Of a DNA stretch of 64,000 nucleotides, positions 17,231-25,717 are shown one piece after another. Where the stretch lies: positions 434,001 through 498,000 of the forward strand of contig CBDHFN010000003.1 in the NCBI GenBank assembly GCA_965262605.1, given 5' to 3'. The position numbers and the translations under genes are program-made. This DNA is from CBDHFN01 sp965262605 (lineage in GTDB: Bacteria > Pseudomonadota > Alphaproteobacteria > JASGCL01). Positions within the stretch are counted from its first letter, which is position 1, and every line of letters begins with the position of its first letter. The notes beneath the pieces are model-generated. The model did not search any database. It was not told the DNA's origin and was given only the letters and a program-made list of their open reading frames with translations.

Positions 17231-18145
17231 ATGATTAATAAATTTATATTCACACCTGATAATTTCCCTGAAGAATATCATGATTCTGTTGCATTAATTG
17301 GTAATTTTGATGGGTTTCATTTGGGGCATGTTGAATGTATTAAACTTGCCAAGAGTCGCGCCATGCAGCGAAACGCGCCGTTAATTTTAATTTATTTCAC
17401 CCCGCACCCCAAAGTTTTTTTTAATCCAGAATTGGGCAATATCGCAATTTACCCCGAAAATGAACGCATCGCCATTGCGAAAGACTTAGGCATTGATTGC
17501 ATGGTAAATATTAATTTCACCCATGAATTAGCGCAACTAAGTTATAGGTATTTTGCCGAAAATATTTTGCAAAACCAATTAAGAATATCGCAAATTTTCG
17601 TGGGGCAAGATTTTAGATTCGGCAAAAACCGCATGGGAAATCCCAATAATTTGGCGAATTTTATCGCAACAACCATTATCCCCATGCAACGCGATGATGA
17701 TATGGAAATTCATTCCACTGCTATCAGAAATTTTTATCAAGACGGCGATATTCCCAAGGTGCGCGAATTATTAGGGCGCGACCCCGTTTGGCGTGGCATC
17801 GTGATTCAAGGTGATAAATTAGCGCGCACCCTTAATATGCCAACAGCCAATATAAATTTAGGTGCCGTCATTCGCCCGAAATATGGGGTTTATGCCGTGA
17901 AATGCCAAGTAATCGGCGATGAAAATATCTATAATGGCGTCGCGAATTTAGGCATCACGCCCAGTTTTGAGAATAAACGCGAAAAATGCGAAACCCATTT
18001 TATCAATTTTAATCAAGATATTTATGGGCAAGAAATTCGGATTTTTATCAAATATTATTTGCGCGGCGAATTAAAATTCAGCAATATGCAAGATTTAATT
18101 AACCAAATGCAATTAGACAAAGCGCAAGCTTTGTTAAGGCTATAA
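17231..18145 (+). CDS. ribF: Riboflavin kinase / FAD synthetase
   Basis: Bifunctional enzyme of 304 residues making FMN and FAD. The N-terminal FAD synthetase domain shows ALIGNFDGFHLGHVE (nucleotidyl-transferase HxGH-type site), YFTPHPKVFFNP and GQDFRFGKNRMGN; the C-terminal flavokinase domain shows GRDPVWRGIVIQGDKLARTLNMPTANI and YGVYAVK. The ATG at 17231 follows an AGGG ribosome site; an earlier frame runs back into the tRNA and is not real. It stands alone after tRNA-Pro. Confidence 0.95.
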   Translation: MINKFIFTPDNFPEEYHDSVALIGNFDGFHLGHVECIKLAKSRAMQRNAPLILIYFTPHPKVFFNPELGNIAIYPENERIAIAKDLGIDCMVNINFTHELAQLSYRYFAENILQNQLRISQIFVGQDFRFGKNRMGNPNNLANFIATTIIPMQRDDDMEIHSTAIRNFYQDGDIPKVRELLGRDPVWRGIVIQGDKLARTLNMPTANINLGAVIRPKYGVYAVKCQVIGDENIYNGVANLGITPSFENKREKCETHFINFNQDIYGQEIRIFIKYYLRGELKFSNMQDLINQMQLDKAQALLRL

Positions 18146-18169
18146 TTAATTTTTAATCTTATTGGGCAA

Positions 18170-19666
18170 TCAAAGTATAATTGGGAAATCTTCAATGATT
18201 TTTTTTGAATAAGCCTTCCAGCCACCTTGAAAATCACGCGCAGAAACGGCAATATATTCTTGCATGCGTTCGGAATTTAATTGCCGTAAAAGCCAATGGT
18301 AATCGCCATTATATTTAATAAAATACCCTGAATAAATTGTGGCGTCGTCATTATTGGAATATATAAAATTTGGCTTGGCGTTCATGGGCGAAAAAATTAT
18401 TTTCTTACCAAAACCTGTATTTAACGATTGGCTTCGCCCAAAAGCATACCACGCAGTTTTATTAATTTTGCCGTTATCTCTGGCATTTAGCCTATCTTTA
18501 ATTTTTTGCAAATATGCAAAAGCGTTCGGATATAGTTTTTGCATTATTTCTTGGGGGATAATTTTATATTGCCCATCAATTTGCTGATAAGGAAAAAGCA
18601 CGAATTGTGAAATTAATTCGTGCGAATTTTTAATTTTTGACCCTTTAATTATGGGTTTTAAAAGGGCTGATTCAAGGGGTATTTGCCCTAAAAAATGGCT
18701 GTTCACTATTGTTATATTTGCTTCAAGCTTATTTAGGGTAAAAATATAGGCTTTGTCGCATAAAGTCGTAATGCCAACATGAATTGAACATATTTCGGAT
18801 AATTTTTTATTTATACCAATATCACTATCAAAATTAGGCTTATCCGCATTTAATCGCCATATTTTTTGCTGAATAATTTCATTATAATTAATTATTCTTT
18901 GGGTGAAAATTTTAAAATTAGCATATTTTTGATATTGAAATTCGGGTTGTTTTTTGGGCGTAAATATGGTGATGGCAGAATAAATTGTCGCATTGTCAAA
19001 AACTTGAAATGCGCCATAATTGCTAATTTGCTTGATATTTTGATTTTGGGCAAAATAATTTCTTAATTGCCACGCGGTTTGTGATGTTAAATAAGAATTA
19101 GGGGTAATAAAACCACAAATGCCATTGGGTTTGCATAAAACCAAAGCAAGTTCAAAAAAAGCGATATAAATATCGGTTGAACCTTGCTGACAAAAATTAT
19201 AATTTGCTTGTATATATTGTCTTGTTTGGTATTCAAGATGTTGAATGCGAATATACGGCGGATTGCCAACGATATAATCAAATTGTTCGGGTTCGTTCAA
19301 TAAATCTTGCTTGATTTGCAGTAATGAATTTTGCGGGCTTATATTCCAGTTTACTTGAATATTAAAATCCTTAATAAGTTGATTAAGTTGCAAGAGTAGT
19401 TCGTTGCAGGCGGCTTCATCAATATCCCAAGCGTGAATTTTGCTTAAATTAACCGCTAATTCTTCGGTTTTAGAAAATTTAATGATGCGCCTTGCAATTT
19501 CACAAATAAACCTGCCATCACCACACGCAGGGTCAAGAATTGATTTACCGCATATTTGCGGGTTATTATATTCCATATCGTCAAGAATTTTTTGCACAAT
19601 ATTTATTGGCGTGTAAATTTGCCCGTTTAATTTCTCATGGTCATATTTTTTTACAAGACTAGCCAT
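18170..19666 (-). CDS. N6-adenine DNA methyltransferase (TaqI/Eco57I-like), probably solitary
   Basis: Class I SAM-dependent methylase of 498 residues. Motif order is gamma-type: the GQIYTP segment, SAM-binding SILDPACGDGRF near residue 42-53, then catalytic GNPPYIR near 134-140. The C-terminal half contains a TaqI-like specificity region ending with LLRQLNSERMQEYIAVSARDF and IEDFPII. The start codon lies inside the end of an upstream truncated gene that looks like the N-terminal piece of a restriction endonuclease, so the methylase is probably left without its nuclease. Lower G+C than the housekeeping neighbours fits horizontal origin. Confidence 0.88.
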   Translation of the reverse strand: MASLVKKYDHEKLNGQIYTPINIVQKILDDMEYNNPQICGKSILDPACGDGRFICEIARRIIKFSKTEELAVNLSKIHAWDIDEAACNELLLQLNQLIKDFNIQVNWNISPQNSLLQIKQDLLNEPEQFDYIVGNPPYIRIQHLEYQTRQYIQANYNFCQQGSTDIYIAFFELALVLCKPNGICGFITPNSYLTSQTAWQLRNYFAQNQNIKQISNYGAFQVFDNATIYSAITIFTPKKQPEFQYQKYANFKIFTQRIINYNEIIQQKIWRLNADKPNFDSDIGINKKLSEICSIHVGITTLCDKAYIFTLNKLEANITIVNSHFLGQIPLESALLKPIIKGSKIKNSHELISQFVLFPYQQIDGQYKIIPQEIMQKLYPNAFAYLQKIKDRLNARDNGKINKTAWYAFGRSQSLNTGFGKKIIFSPMNAKPNFIYSNNDDATIYSGYFIKYNGDYHWLLRQLNSERMQEYIAVSARDFQGGWKAYSKKIIEDFPIIL

Positions 19667-19892
19667 TTTGCGTAATTGTTATATCACTATCTTTGGGGTA
19701 ATATTTACCATCAACTTTTTTTTCTTTTGAATGTTCGCCCATGAAGTGAATTTGATAATTATCACCCCATGTTTTACCCAATAATTGCGCAAAATATAAA
19801 TGCAATGGTTTGAGTTTGGCGGTGCACCGCGCGCCACTTGATTCATATTTTTCATATGAATTTTTAAGAGCAATTAATAATTCTTCATTCAT
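19659..19892 (-). pseudogene. Truncated restriction endonuclease, N-terminal remnant
   Basis: Frame of 77 residues from ATG 19892 (a longer frame reaches 19931). It contains a pattern I associate with the N-terminus of certain type II endonucleases: LLIALKNSYEKYESSGARC, LKPLHLYFAQLLG, then HSKEKKVDGKYYPKDSDITI. In that family this is followed by the catalytic region and about 200 more residues. Here it stops a few residues later, and its stop overlaps the methylase start by 8 bp, so the rest appears deleted. A short intact protein of unknown role is the alternative. Confidence 0.5.
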
Positions 19893-19989
19893 AAATTCAC
19901 CATAAAATAATTCAAAATTTAAGTCAAACAAATATATTATTTATCCGAATATACTATTATGAGTGAAGCTGTCAAAAAATAATTATTCA

Positions 19990-20077
19990 GTTGGGGGGGT
20001 GCGTTCGCTACGATATTGTTAAAAACCTCTCATTTAATCGTGATTTTTAACAATATCTGCTCGGCAACCCCCCAAAC
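19990..20077. repeat. Nested inverted repeat in the flgD-methylase gap
   Basis: A perfect 14-bp stem (GATATTGTTAAAAA at 20012-20025 with its complement at 20044-20057) sits inside outer arms TTGGGGGG... and ...CCCCCCAA. The 18-nt apical loop is 20026-20043. The G/C-run outer arm resembles the hairpin units elsewhere. It could end transcription of the convergent-free gap or be a repeat remnant. Confidence 0.75.
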
Positions 20078-20085
20078 CCCCCGAA

Positions 20086-20140
20086 TATACTAATTCGCTG
20101 TCAAGAATTATTTCTAATTCTTGACGCAAATTAGTATATA
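20086..20140. terminator. Long palindrome directly after flgD
   Basis: Arms TATACTAATTCGCTGTCAAG... and ...CTTGACGCAAATTAGTATA form a stem of roughly 24 bp with a perfect inner 11 bp (GTCAAGAATTA) and a tetraloop reading GAAA on the minus strand. It begins one base after the flgD stop. There is no clear U-run, so a terminator role is plausible but not certain. A half-copy of the sequence occurs at 38086-38110. Confidence 0.5.
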
Positions 20141-20141
20141 C

Positions 20142-21302
20142 TTAAAACACCCGTAAAATCTTATCGGTGGTGGTGGCGTAAGTGCCAATATTCACGCCGC
20201 GCGTATCAATTGAACTGACCTTGCCATTGGTGGTATAATTAATGCCAATATTGATTGGTGGTAAAGTGCTGGAACTAAGCGTAGTGCTGGCGGTATTGGG
20301 ACGGGTAAGTGCCACGCGGTAAGTGCCATCGCTTAACGCTAAATTCGCGGGAATGGTAAAAGTATGCGTCCCTGATGTTAAATCTGTGCCAGTCGCGGCA
20401 CGGCTAAACGCCAAAGTGCCGTCTAAATTAAATACTGAAATTGCCGCATTAGCAATCCCAGAATAATTTGACGGCAAGTCATATGAAGCCAGCGTGGGCG
20501 AACCTGAATTATAGAAAAATAAATCATCTTTGACTTGAACATATTTGCCAATATAATTAATATTATTGGGGTTGATACCCCCCAAAACTACGCCTTCACC
20601 AATAACGCCGACAACATTTGAAGCCGCGACTTGTAAATCACCGACCGTTAATAATTCTGCATTGGTTTTACTATCGCGAAGCGTGCCATCTACGCGCCCA
20701 ATAGTGCTATACGCCACGGTTAAATTGGATTTGCCGGTTGAATTGGGGGCAGTTACCCTGACTTTATAAACGCCATTGCCTAAAATTTTACCATCGGGTC
20801 CGCGCCCCCCTGAAAATGTAAAAGCATGTTCGCCCTGAGTTTTATCGGCATCAAAGGAAGAGACTAATTTTCCTGTGCTGTCATAAAATGCGATAGTCGC
20901 TGATTTGGCATTCTCTGGCAGGGTATAAAGAATTTGATTAGTCTCACCTTGGCGATAAAAAAACTGGTCGCCTTTGACTTCTATATTTTTGCCGACATAG
21001 CCAATTAAATCGGAAGTTACCTTATTATTATTTTGTGAAATTAATTGGTCTAATTTGCTGTTGGTGTTAATTTGTTGTTCGGCTTGGGTATATAACACTA
21101 ATTGATTGGTGAAATCTTCGGTTTTAAGGGGTTCAAGCGGGTTTTGATTTTTAAGTTGTGCGGTTAGAATTTTCAAAAAACTATCCAAATTGCCTGATAA
21201 TTTTGACAAAGCCCCCGTGCCCGAAGCCGTGCCCGAAGCACCCACGCCATTGGTGATTTGTTTTGAAACTGCGCTATTTAGCGCATTGACGCTGCTGGTC
21301 AT
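20142..21302 (-). CDS. flgD: Flagellar hook capping protein FlgD, with duplicated C-terminal module
   Basis: Scaffold protein needed to polymerise hook subunits, exported by the flagellar system. The conserved FlgD core is at residues about 33-95 (DSFLKILTAQLKNQNPLEPLKTEDFTNQLV, then QAEQQINTN). At 386 residues it is far longer than usual (about 220-250). The reason is visible: the FlgD beta-domain is present twice. Module 1 (about 98-240) starts YVGKNIEVKGDQFFYRQGE; module 2 (about 253-386) starts YIGKYVQVKDDLFFYNSGS, each followed by a FLG-type Ig-like fold (GTHTFTI, DGTYRVALT). It follows fliK by 5 bp and shares its promoter. Confidence 0.92.
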   Translation of the reverse strand: MTSSVNALNSAVSKQITNGVGASGTASGTGALSKLSGNLDSFLKILTAQLKNQNPLEPLKTEDFTNQLVLYTQAEQQINTNSKLDQLISQNNNKVTSDLIGYVGKNIEVKGDQFFYRQGETNQILYTLPENAKSATIAFYDSTGKLVSSFDADKTQGEHAFTFSGGRGPDGKILGNGVYKVRVTAPNSTGKSNLTVAYSTIGRVDGTLRDSKTNAELLTVGDLQVAASNVVGVIGEGVVLGGINPNNINYIGKYVQVKDDLFFYNSGSPTLASYDLPSNYSGIANAAISVFNLDGTLAFSRAATGTDLTSGTHTFTIPANLALSDGTYRVALTRPNTASTTLSSSTLPPINIGINYTTNGKVSSIDTRGVNIGTYATTTDKILRVF

Positions 21303-21307
21303 AATAT

Positions 21308-23527
21308 TTAAACCCTAACATTGACATTACCGACAAAATTATCTTGTATTTGGTTAAGCAATAACTTTGCCAATTGCGCATCTTTTGTCAGTAAGCTTAA
21401 ATTATCTTGGGGATTACTGGAATTACTAGTGTTAATTGGTGTTGTATTTGCTTGAAAAAAATCACCAAATTGCTGATGATTTTGTTGATTAAATTGCTGG
21501 GCGTGGTTGTCTTGCCCTGAATTGGTGTTCGGGTTATTATTGCTTTGCCCTTCATATGATAAATCCAAATCATTTTCGGTTGATTCATAGCCAATTTTAT
21601 GCAAAGCTTCCAATAAAGTCGCTTTATCATTATTTAATAATTCATAAGTGCCTTTTTGGGCAATTTTTAATTGCACTTTTACGCTTGTTTCATGAAATTC
21701 AAGATTGGCGTTTACTTGCCCAAGCTGTTCGGGGTGAAGGTTAAGGGCAATTTTGCTTGTGCCTTCGCGTTGAATTTCCTTTAATTTCGCGGCAATTTGC
21801 GTTAATACCCGCGATTGTAAATCTTGATATTTTTGCAATAATTCCAAAGCTTGACTGCGAATATCATGGGGTTTTTCGGGTTTAGCTTCGGCAGTGATAT
21901 TTTGATTATCCTTAAGCAACAAATTTTGCCCATTATCTTGAATTTTACCATTATTATCAATTTTCGCGTCAATTACAATGCTTTCTTGAAAATCTTTCAG
22001 CGTTAATTGGCTAAAATTTAATGATAATTTGCTAAATTCTTCAAATTGGCTAGTATCTTGGGGCGAAGATAATAAATCACCAAATTTATCATCGGTAATG
22101 GCTTTGTTTAACCAATCTGGTGGGGTGAATTTGCTAAATTCCGCCTTGGATTTTTTATCGGTTTTGGGTTGCAAATTTTGTTCGGCATTGCCTTTGATGG
22201 CATCTTCAATAATTTGTTGCTTTAACAAATTTAAAACTTCATTACCGCCAAAAATTTTAATGAAAACTTCCCTTGTATCTTCTTGCTTTACTTCTTGAAC
22301 TTGGCTTGCAACTTCGTTTTTCGCAACTTTTACTTCCGCTTTTTGTTCTTTGGGTCCAATTTTTTGCTCGGCTTGTTTAACTTCATTTTTGGCAAGCTTG
22401 ACCTCTTGCTTTGTATCGCTTTGGGCAACTTTATTGTCGGCTTCAACGGCTTTTGTTTCCACTACGGCTTGTTTCGCTTCAACCTTGACATCTTGGGTTT
22501 GCACCACGGCTTTATTATCTTGTTTAACGGCAACTTGCTGATAATTTGTTTCTTTGGCGGGTCCGACTTGAATTTGCGCTTGATGGGCGATATTATCAAT
22601 TTTAACTTGATTCGCATCATTATGGCGTTGAATATTGCCAGCCACAATAATTCGCGCCGCAATCACATCATCATGCGAATCTTGGACAATATCGGCTTTT
22701 GCCTGATTAATATTCAAGTTTAATACTTGATGGTTATCATCGGTTTTTAATTGCGTGGCAACGAAAATATTTTGATTAAAATTAACATGCACCGCCTCTA
22801 CTTGTTTGCTTTGCTGTATAATTTCTTTGCCGGTTTGCACTAACGCCGGCACGACGGCTTTGATTAAATTTAAAGCCTCGTTATTAGTTGTTGTATCTTG
22901 GCTTTGCACGGTTTGTTGCACTTGGGCAAGCAATTGGGTAAATTGCGCAACGGCTTTTGTGCCGCCCAACGACAATAACGCGCTTGTCAAGGCGCTGACA
23001 TCGGCGGTTGTAGCTTCAACACCAAGCGTAGAAAGGCTTTCTTTTATTTCCTTTTGGCTATCATCGCTGGCGGTATCTTTGCTGTCTTGGGTTTTATTAT
23101 CGCTATTATCATCCGAAGACTTATCCTTGGCATCAACTTTATCATTGCTATTATCATCAGATTTTTGGACATTATTATCATTATCATCGGATTTATCCGT
23201 ATCGGATTTTTTGGTTTTAACTTGAGTGGAGCTATCTTTTGTGTCTAATTTTGCGCTAAATTTATCGTTTGCTTGACTTTTGGCAAAATTATCGTCTTGG
23301 TTTTGTTGTAATTTGGCGTGCAAAGAGGAAAATAAATTGGAATTAACCTTTGCCGATTGATTATTGCTTTGATTATTTAAGGATAATTTTACTAAATCCG
23401 CAAAATTCTGTCCATCATTATTAATGGGTTGATAATTTTGTTTGCCCACAATGGCTTGGGAATTAACCTGGGCGATTTCCGCCGCAATTTTGGCACGGGT
23501 ATTATCATCAATGGTATTGGTTGCCAT
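21308..23527 (-). CDS. fliK: Flagellar hook-length control protein FliK
   Basis: Protein of 739 residues that measures hook length and switches export specificity. The long N-terminal part is low complexity, rich in D, K, N, Q and S (residues about 60-165 and 320-430), as expected for a disordered ruler. The C-terminal Flg_hook domain (about 590-680) is recognisable: LQSRVLTQIAAKLKEIQ, then ALNLHPEQLGQVNANLEFH and VQLKIAQKGTYELLNN. A strong ribosome site (GGAGG) precedes the ATG at 23527. It is followed 5 bp later by flgD, and a sigma-54-type promoter lies 60 bp upstream. Confidence 0.88.
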   Translation of the reverse strand: MATNTIDDNTRAKIAAEIAQVNSQAIVGKQNYQPINNDGQNFADLVKLSLNNQSNNQSAKVNSNLFSSLHAKLQQNQDDNFAKSQANDKFSAKLDTKDSSTQVKTKKSDTDKSDDNDNNVQKSDDNSNDKVDAKDKSSDDNSDNKTQDSKDTASDDSQKEIKESLSTLGVEATTADVSALTSALLSLGGTKAVAQFTQLLAQVQQTVQSQDTTTNNEALNLIKAVVPALVQTGKEIIQQSKQVEAVHVNFNQNIFVATQLKTDDNHQVLNLNINQAKADIVQDSHDDVIAARIIVAGNIQRHNDANQVKIDNIAHQAQIQVGPAKETNYQQVAVKQDNKAVVQTQDVKVEAKQAVVETKAVEADNKVAQSDTKQEVKLAKNEVKQAEQKIGPKEQKAEVKVAKNEVASQVQEVKQEDTREVFIKIFGGNEVLNLLKQQIIEDAIKGNAEQNLQPKTDKKSKAEFSKFTPPDWLNKAITDDKFGDLLSSPQDTSQFEEFSKLSLNFSQLTLKDFQESIVIDAKIDNNGKIQDNGQNLLLKDNQNITAEAKPEKPHDIRSQALELLQKYQDLQSRVLTQIAAKLKEIQREGTSKIALNLHPEQLGQVNANLEFHETSVKVQLKIAQKGTYELLNNDKATLLEALHKIGYESTENDLDLSYEGQSNNNPNTNSGQDNHAQQFNQQNHQQFGDFFQANTTPINTSNSSNPQDNLSLLTKDAQLAKLLLNQIQDNFVGNVNVRV

Positions 23528-23586
23528 GGTAGCCTCCTATAATTAAATATTGCGTAATATTAAAAATAATATTCAGTTTTTTTATT

Positions 23587-23603
23587 TGCAAATATCATGC
23601 CAA
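23587..23603 (-). promoter_or_regulatory. Sigma-54-type promoter of fliK-flgD
   Basis: Reading leftwards the sequence is TTGGCATGATATTTGCA, matching the -24/-12 consensus (TTGGCACG-N4-TTGCA) except for one C to T, with correct spacing. Transcription would start near 23577, giving a leader of about 50 nt. Late flagellar genes use sigma-54 in Caulobacter-type hierarchies. Confidence 0.65.
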
Positions 23604-23680
23604 TACTTGCGAATACTTAAAATTATTCTTGCAATACCATGATTTTTCAATATTTACCATGCTTGCTTTTTGCCAAGGCA

Positions 23681-24180
23681 ATAAGCGTAAAATAGGGTGC
23701 GAAAATAAAAATTCTTGCTGTTTTAAATTGTGATATTTTAATAATTATTTAATCCTATAATCCCATAATCCTATTAAAGCGTAAGCGCAAAATAGGGTGC
23801 GAAAATAAAAATTCTTGCTTTTTTATTCGTTATATTTTGGGAGATTCCCCCAAACCCCCTTTACCAAGAATTTTAAGAATTTTAAGAATTTTAAGAATTT
23901 TTTTCTTTTTCATCATGCAGGCATATATTTTTAAGCCACTTTGATAATTAAATATTATAATAATCATTAAATTCTTTTAATTCTTTTAATTCTTTTAATT
24001 CTTTTAATTCTATTAAAGCGTAAGCGCAAAATAGGGTGCGAAAATAAAAATTCTTGCTGTTTTAAATTATGATATTTTAATAATCCTTAAATCCTTTTCA
24101 ATCCTTAAAATCCTATTAAAGCGTAAGCGCAAAATAGGATGCGAAAATAAAAATTCTTGCTGTTTTATTCGTTATAATTT
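23681..24180. repeat. Intergenic repeat mosaic, locus A
   Basis: This 660-bp gap (23528-24189) holds no credible gene. It contains at least four copies of a unit with core AAGCGCAAAATAGGGTGCGA followed by an A-rich stretch and TTCTTGCTG (near 23681, 23770, 24011, 24113), a slightly degenerate G5/C5 hairpin near 23838, an oligo-CTTTTT/CATCATGCAGGCATAT block at about 23900-23935, and short direct repeats of AATTCTTTT and AAGAATTTT. The same parts recur at 41450-41900 and 49990-50600. Confidence 0.85.
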
Positions 24181-24189
24181 GGGGTGGAA

Positions 24190-25527
24190 TCAGGGGATAA
24201 TTTCAAAATTTATGGCACAAAGTCCAGAAATTGCCCCGCGAATTTTATCGCCGATTTGCATCGCACCAACCCCCGCAGGCGTGCCCGTATAAATTAAATC
24301 GCCCGCTTGCAGGGTATAAAATTGCGATAAATGCGCGATAATTTCAGGTAATTTCCAAACCATTTGCGATAAATCGGCGTCTTGTTTCAGCGTTTCATTG
24401 TGCCATAATTGAATTTTTTGGCTGGTTATATCGCCAAAATCGGCTTTTGGGGTAATATTGCCCAATACCGCCGATTGATGAAAATCTTTGCCTAAATCCC
24501 AAGGCTTACCGCTTTCTTTGGCTTTATTTTGCAAATCTCTGCGGGTTAAATCGCAACCGCACGCATAGCCAAATACGAAATTCATGGCATTATTTGGCGC
24601 AATATTTCGCCCAGATTGATGAATCGCGGCAACAAATTCCATTTCATAATGAAAATTTTGGCTTCCCATAGCATATTGGATTTGTGCGGGGCTTGAAATT
24701 AAAGCTTGGGGTGATTTCGTGAAATAAAAGGGCGATTCGCGGTCAATTTGGTTACCCATTTCTTGCGCGTGCGCTTCATAATTGCGCCCGACACAAAAAA
24801 TGCGGTTGACAGAAAATTGTGAATTAGTGCCATTTACCTTGATTAACGGCGGTTTTTCATGGGGATTTTTGCCAATAATTGCGGGGTAGTTAAGGGGCAT
24901 ATTGGGGCGAGAAATCGGGTTTGCATGAATATAATTTTGTAATTCGGCGATGCTTATCACCACGCAATCGTGATTTTTCGCGAATTCATCAATTTGATTG
25001 CCTTTTTGCACCGATCCATCGTCATTCATTAATTCGCCAATCACGGCAATGGGGGGTAAATCGGCGATTAAGCATAAATCAATTGCGGCTTCGGTATGTC
25101 CAGCGCGCTCCAACACACCACCATCACGGGCGATTAACGGAAAAATATGCCCGGGGCGCACGAAATCTTGGGGTTTAGCGTCTTTGTTAGCAAGTTGGCG
25201 CACCGTGGCTAATCGGTCCCTCGCCGAAATACCCGTGCTGGTTGATTGCGCATCAATCGTAATAGTAAAATTCGTTTGAAATGGCGCGTGATTATCATGC
25301 ACCATTATCGGCAATTCGCAATTATTCGCCAATTGTTTCGTTATCGGCGCGCAAATTATACCCGAAGAATGCCGAATCATTTTTGCCATATTTGCCAATG
25401 TCATGGTTTGCGCCGAAGCAATAAAATCGCCTTCGTTTTCGCGGTTTTTATCGTCAATAACTATAACCATGTCGCCATTTTGCAACGCTAAAATAGCTTG
25501 TTGAATTTTCTCAATTATATTTTTCAT
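24190..25527 (-). CDS. Fusion protein: DHBP synthase (RibB) + FAH-family hydrolase
   Basis: One 445-residue frame joins two enzymes. Residues 1-200 are 3,4-dihydroxy-2-butanone-4-phosphate synthase (riboflavin pathway), with the acidic loop IDDKNRENEGDF (24-35), SARDRLATVR (101-110), RPGHIFPL (124-131) and RAGHTEAAIDL (141-151). After a linker (about 203-235), residues 236-445 are a fumarylacetoacetate-hydrolase-type domain: RIFCVGRNYEAHAQEMG, metal ligands E295 and E297 in HYEMEF and D326 in GCDLTRRD, and GDLIYTGTPAGVG. RibB is normally alone or fused to RibA (GTP cyclohydrolase II). I know of no standard RibB-FAH fusion. Both halves keep their catalytic residues. Role of the FAH half is unknown. 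Confidence 0.88.
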   Translation of the reverse strand: MKNIIEKIQQAILALQNGDMVIVIDDKNRENEGDFIASAQTMTLANMAKMIRHSSGIICAPITKQLANNCELPIMVHDNHAPFQTNFTITIDAQSTSTGISARDRLATVRQLANKDAKPQDFVRPGHIFPLIARDGGVLERAGHTEAAIDLCLIADLPPIAVIGELMNDDGSVQKGNQIDEFAKNHDCVVISIAELQNYIHANPISRPNMPLNYPAIIGKNPHEKPPLIKVNGTNSQFSVNRIFCVGRNYEAHAQEMGNQIDRESPFYFTKSPQALISSPAQIQYAMGSQNFHYEMEFVAAIHQSGRNIAPNNAMNFVFGYACGCDLTRRDLQNKAKESGKPWDLGKDFHQSAVLGNITPKADFGDITSQKIQLWHNETLKQDADLSQMVWKLPEIIAHLSQFYTLQAGDLIYTGTPAGVGAMQIGDKIRGAISGLCAINFEIIP

Positions 25528-25717
25528 GACTAATTTCTAAAATAAAAAAATTAAAATATCAAGAAAATAAAAAAAATCTTGCAAATATAAATATTTTAAG
25601 CTAAGCAAATATGGTTATTATTTCTGTTGCACCCCTGGAGGCAGTTTTTTAATTAATTTAGAAATTAAGGAATAAAAACAATTCGCTTGCAATTTAATTT
25701 TTTTTAGGAGAATACCG

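Noticed and set aside
22029..23248. Reading frames opposite fliK on the plus strand
   Set aside because: They are shadows of the low-complexity D/K/Q-rich fliK coding sequence, with no ribosome sites and hydrophobic or Ser-rich translations that follow from it.
23681..24180. CRISPR array
   Set aside because: The repeats are long, compound and unequally spaced, with no unique spacers of constant length and no cas genes.
25628..25660. Terminator or leader hairpin before rplY
   Set aside because: The GCACCCCTGGAGGCAG stretch followed by T-run looks hairpin-like, but the arms pair poorly.
25528..25717. FMN riboswitch before the RibB fusion or ribF
   Set aside because: I looked for the conserved FMN aptamer segments in both leaders and saw none.
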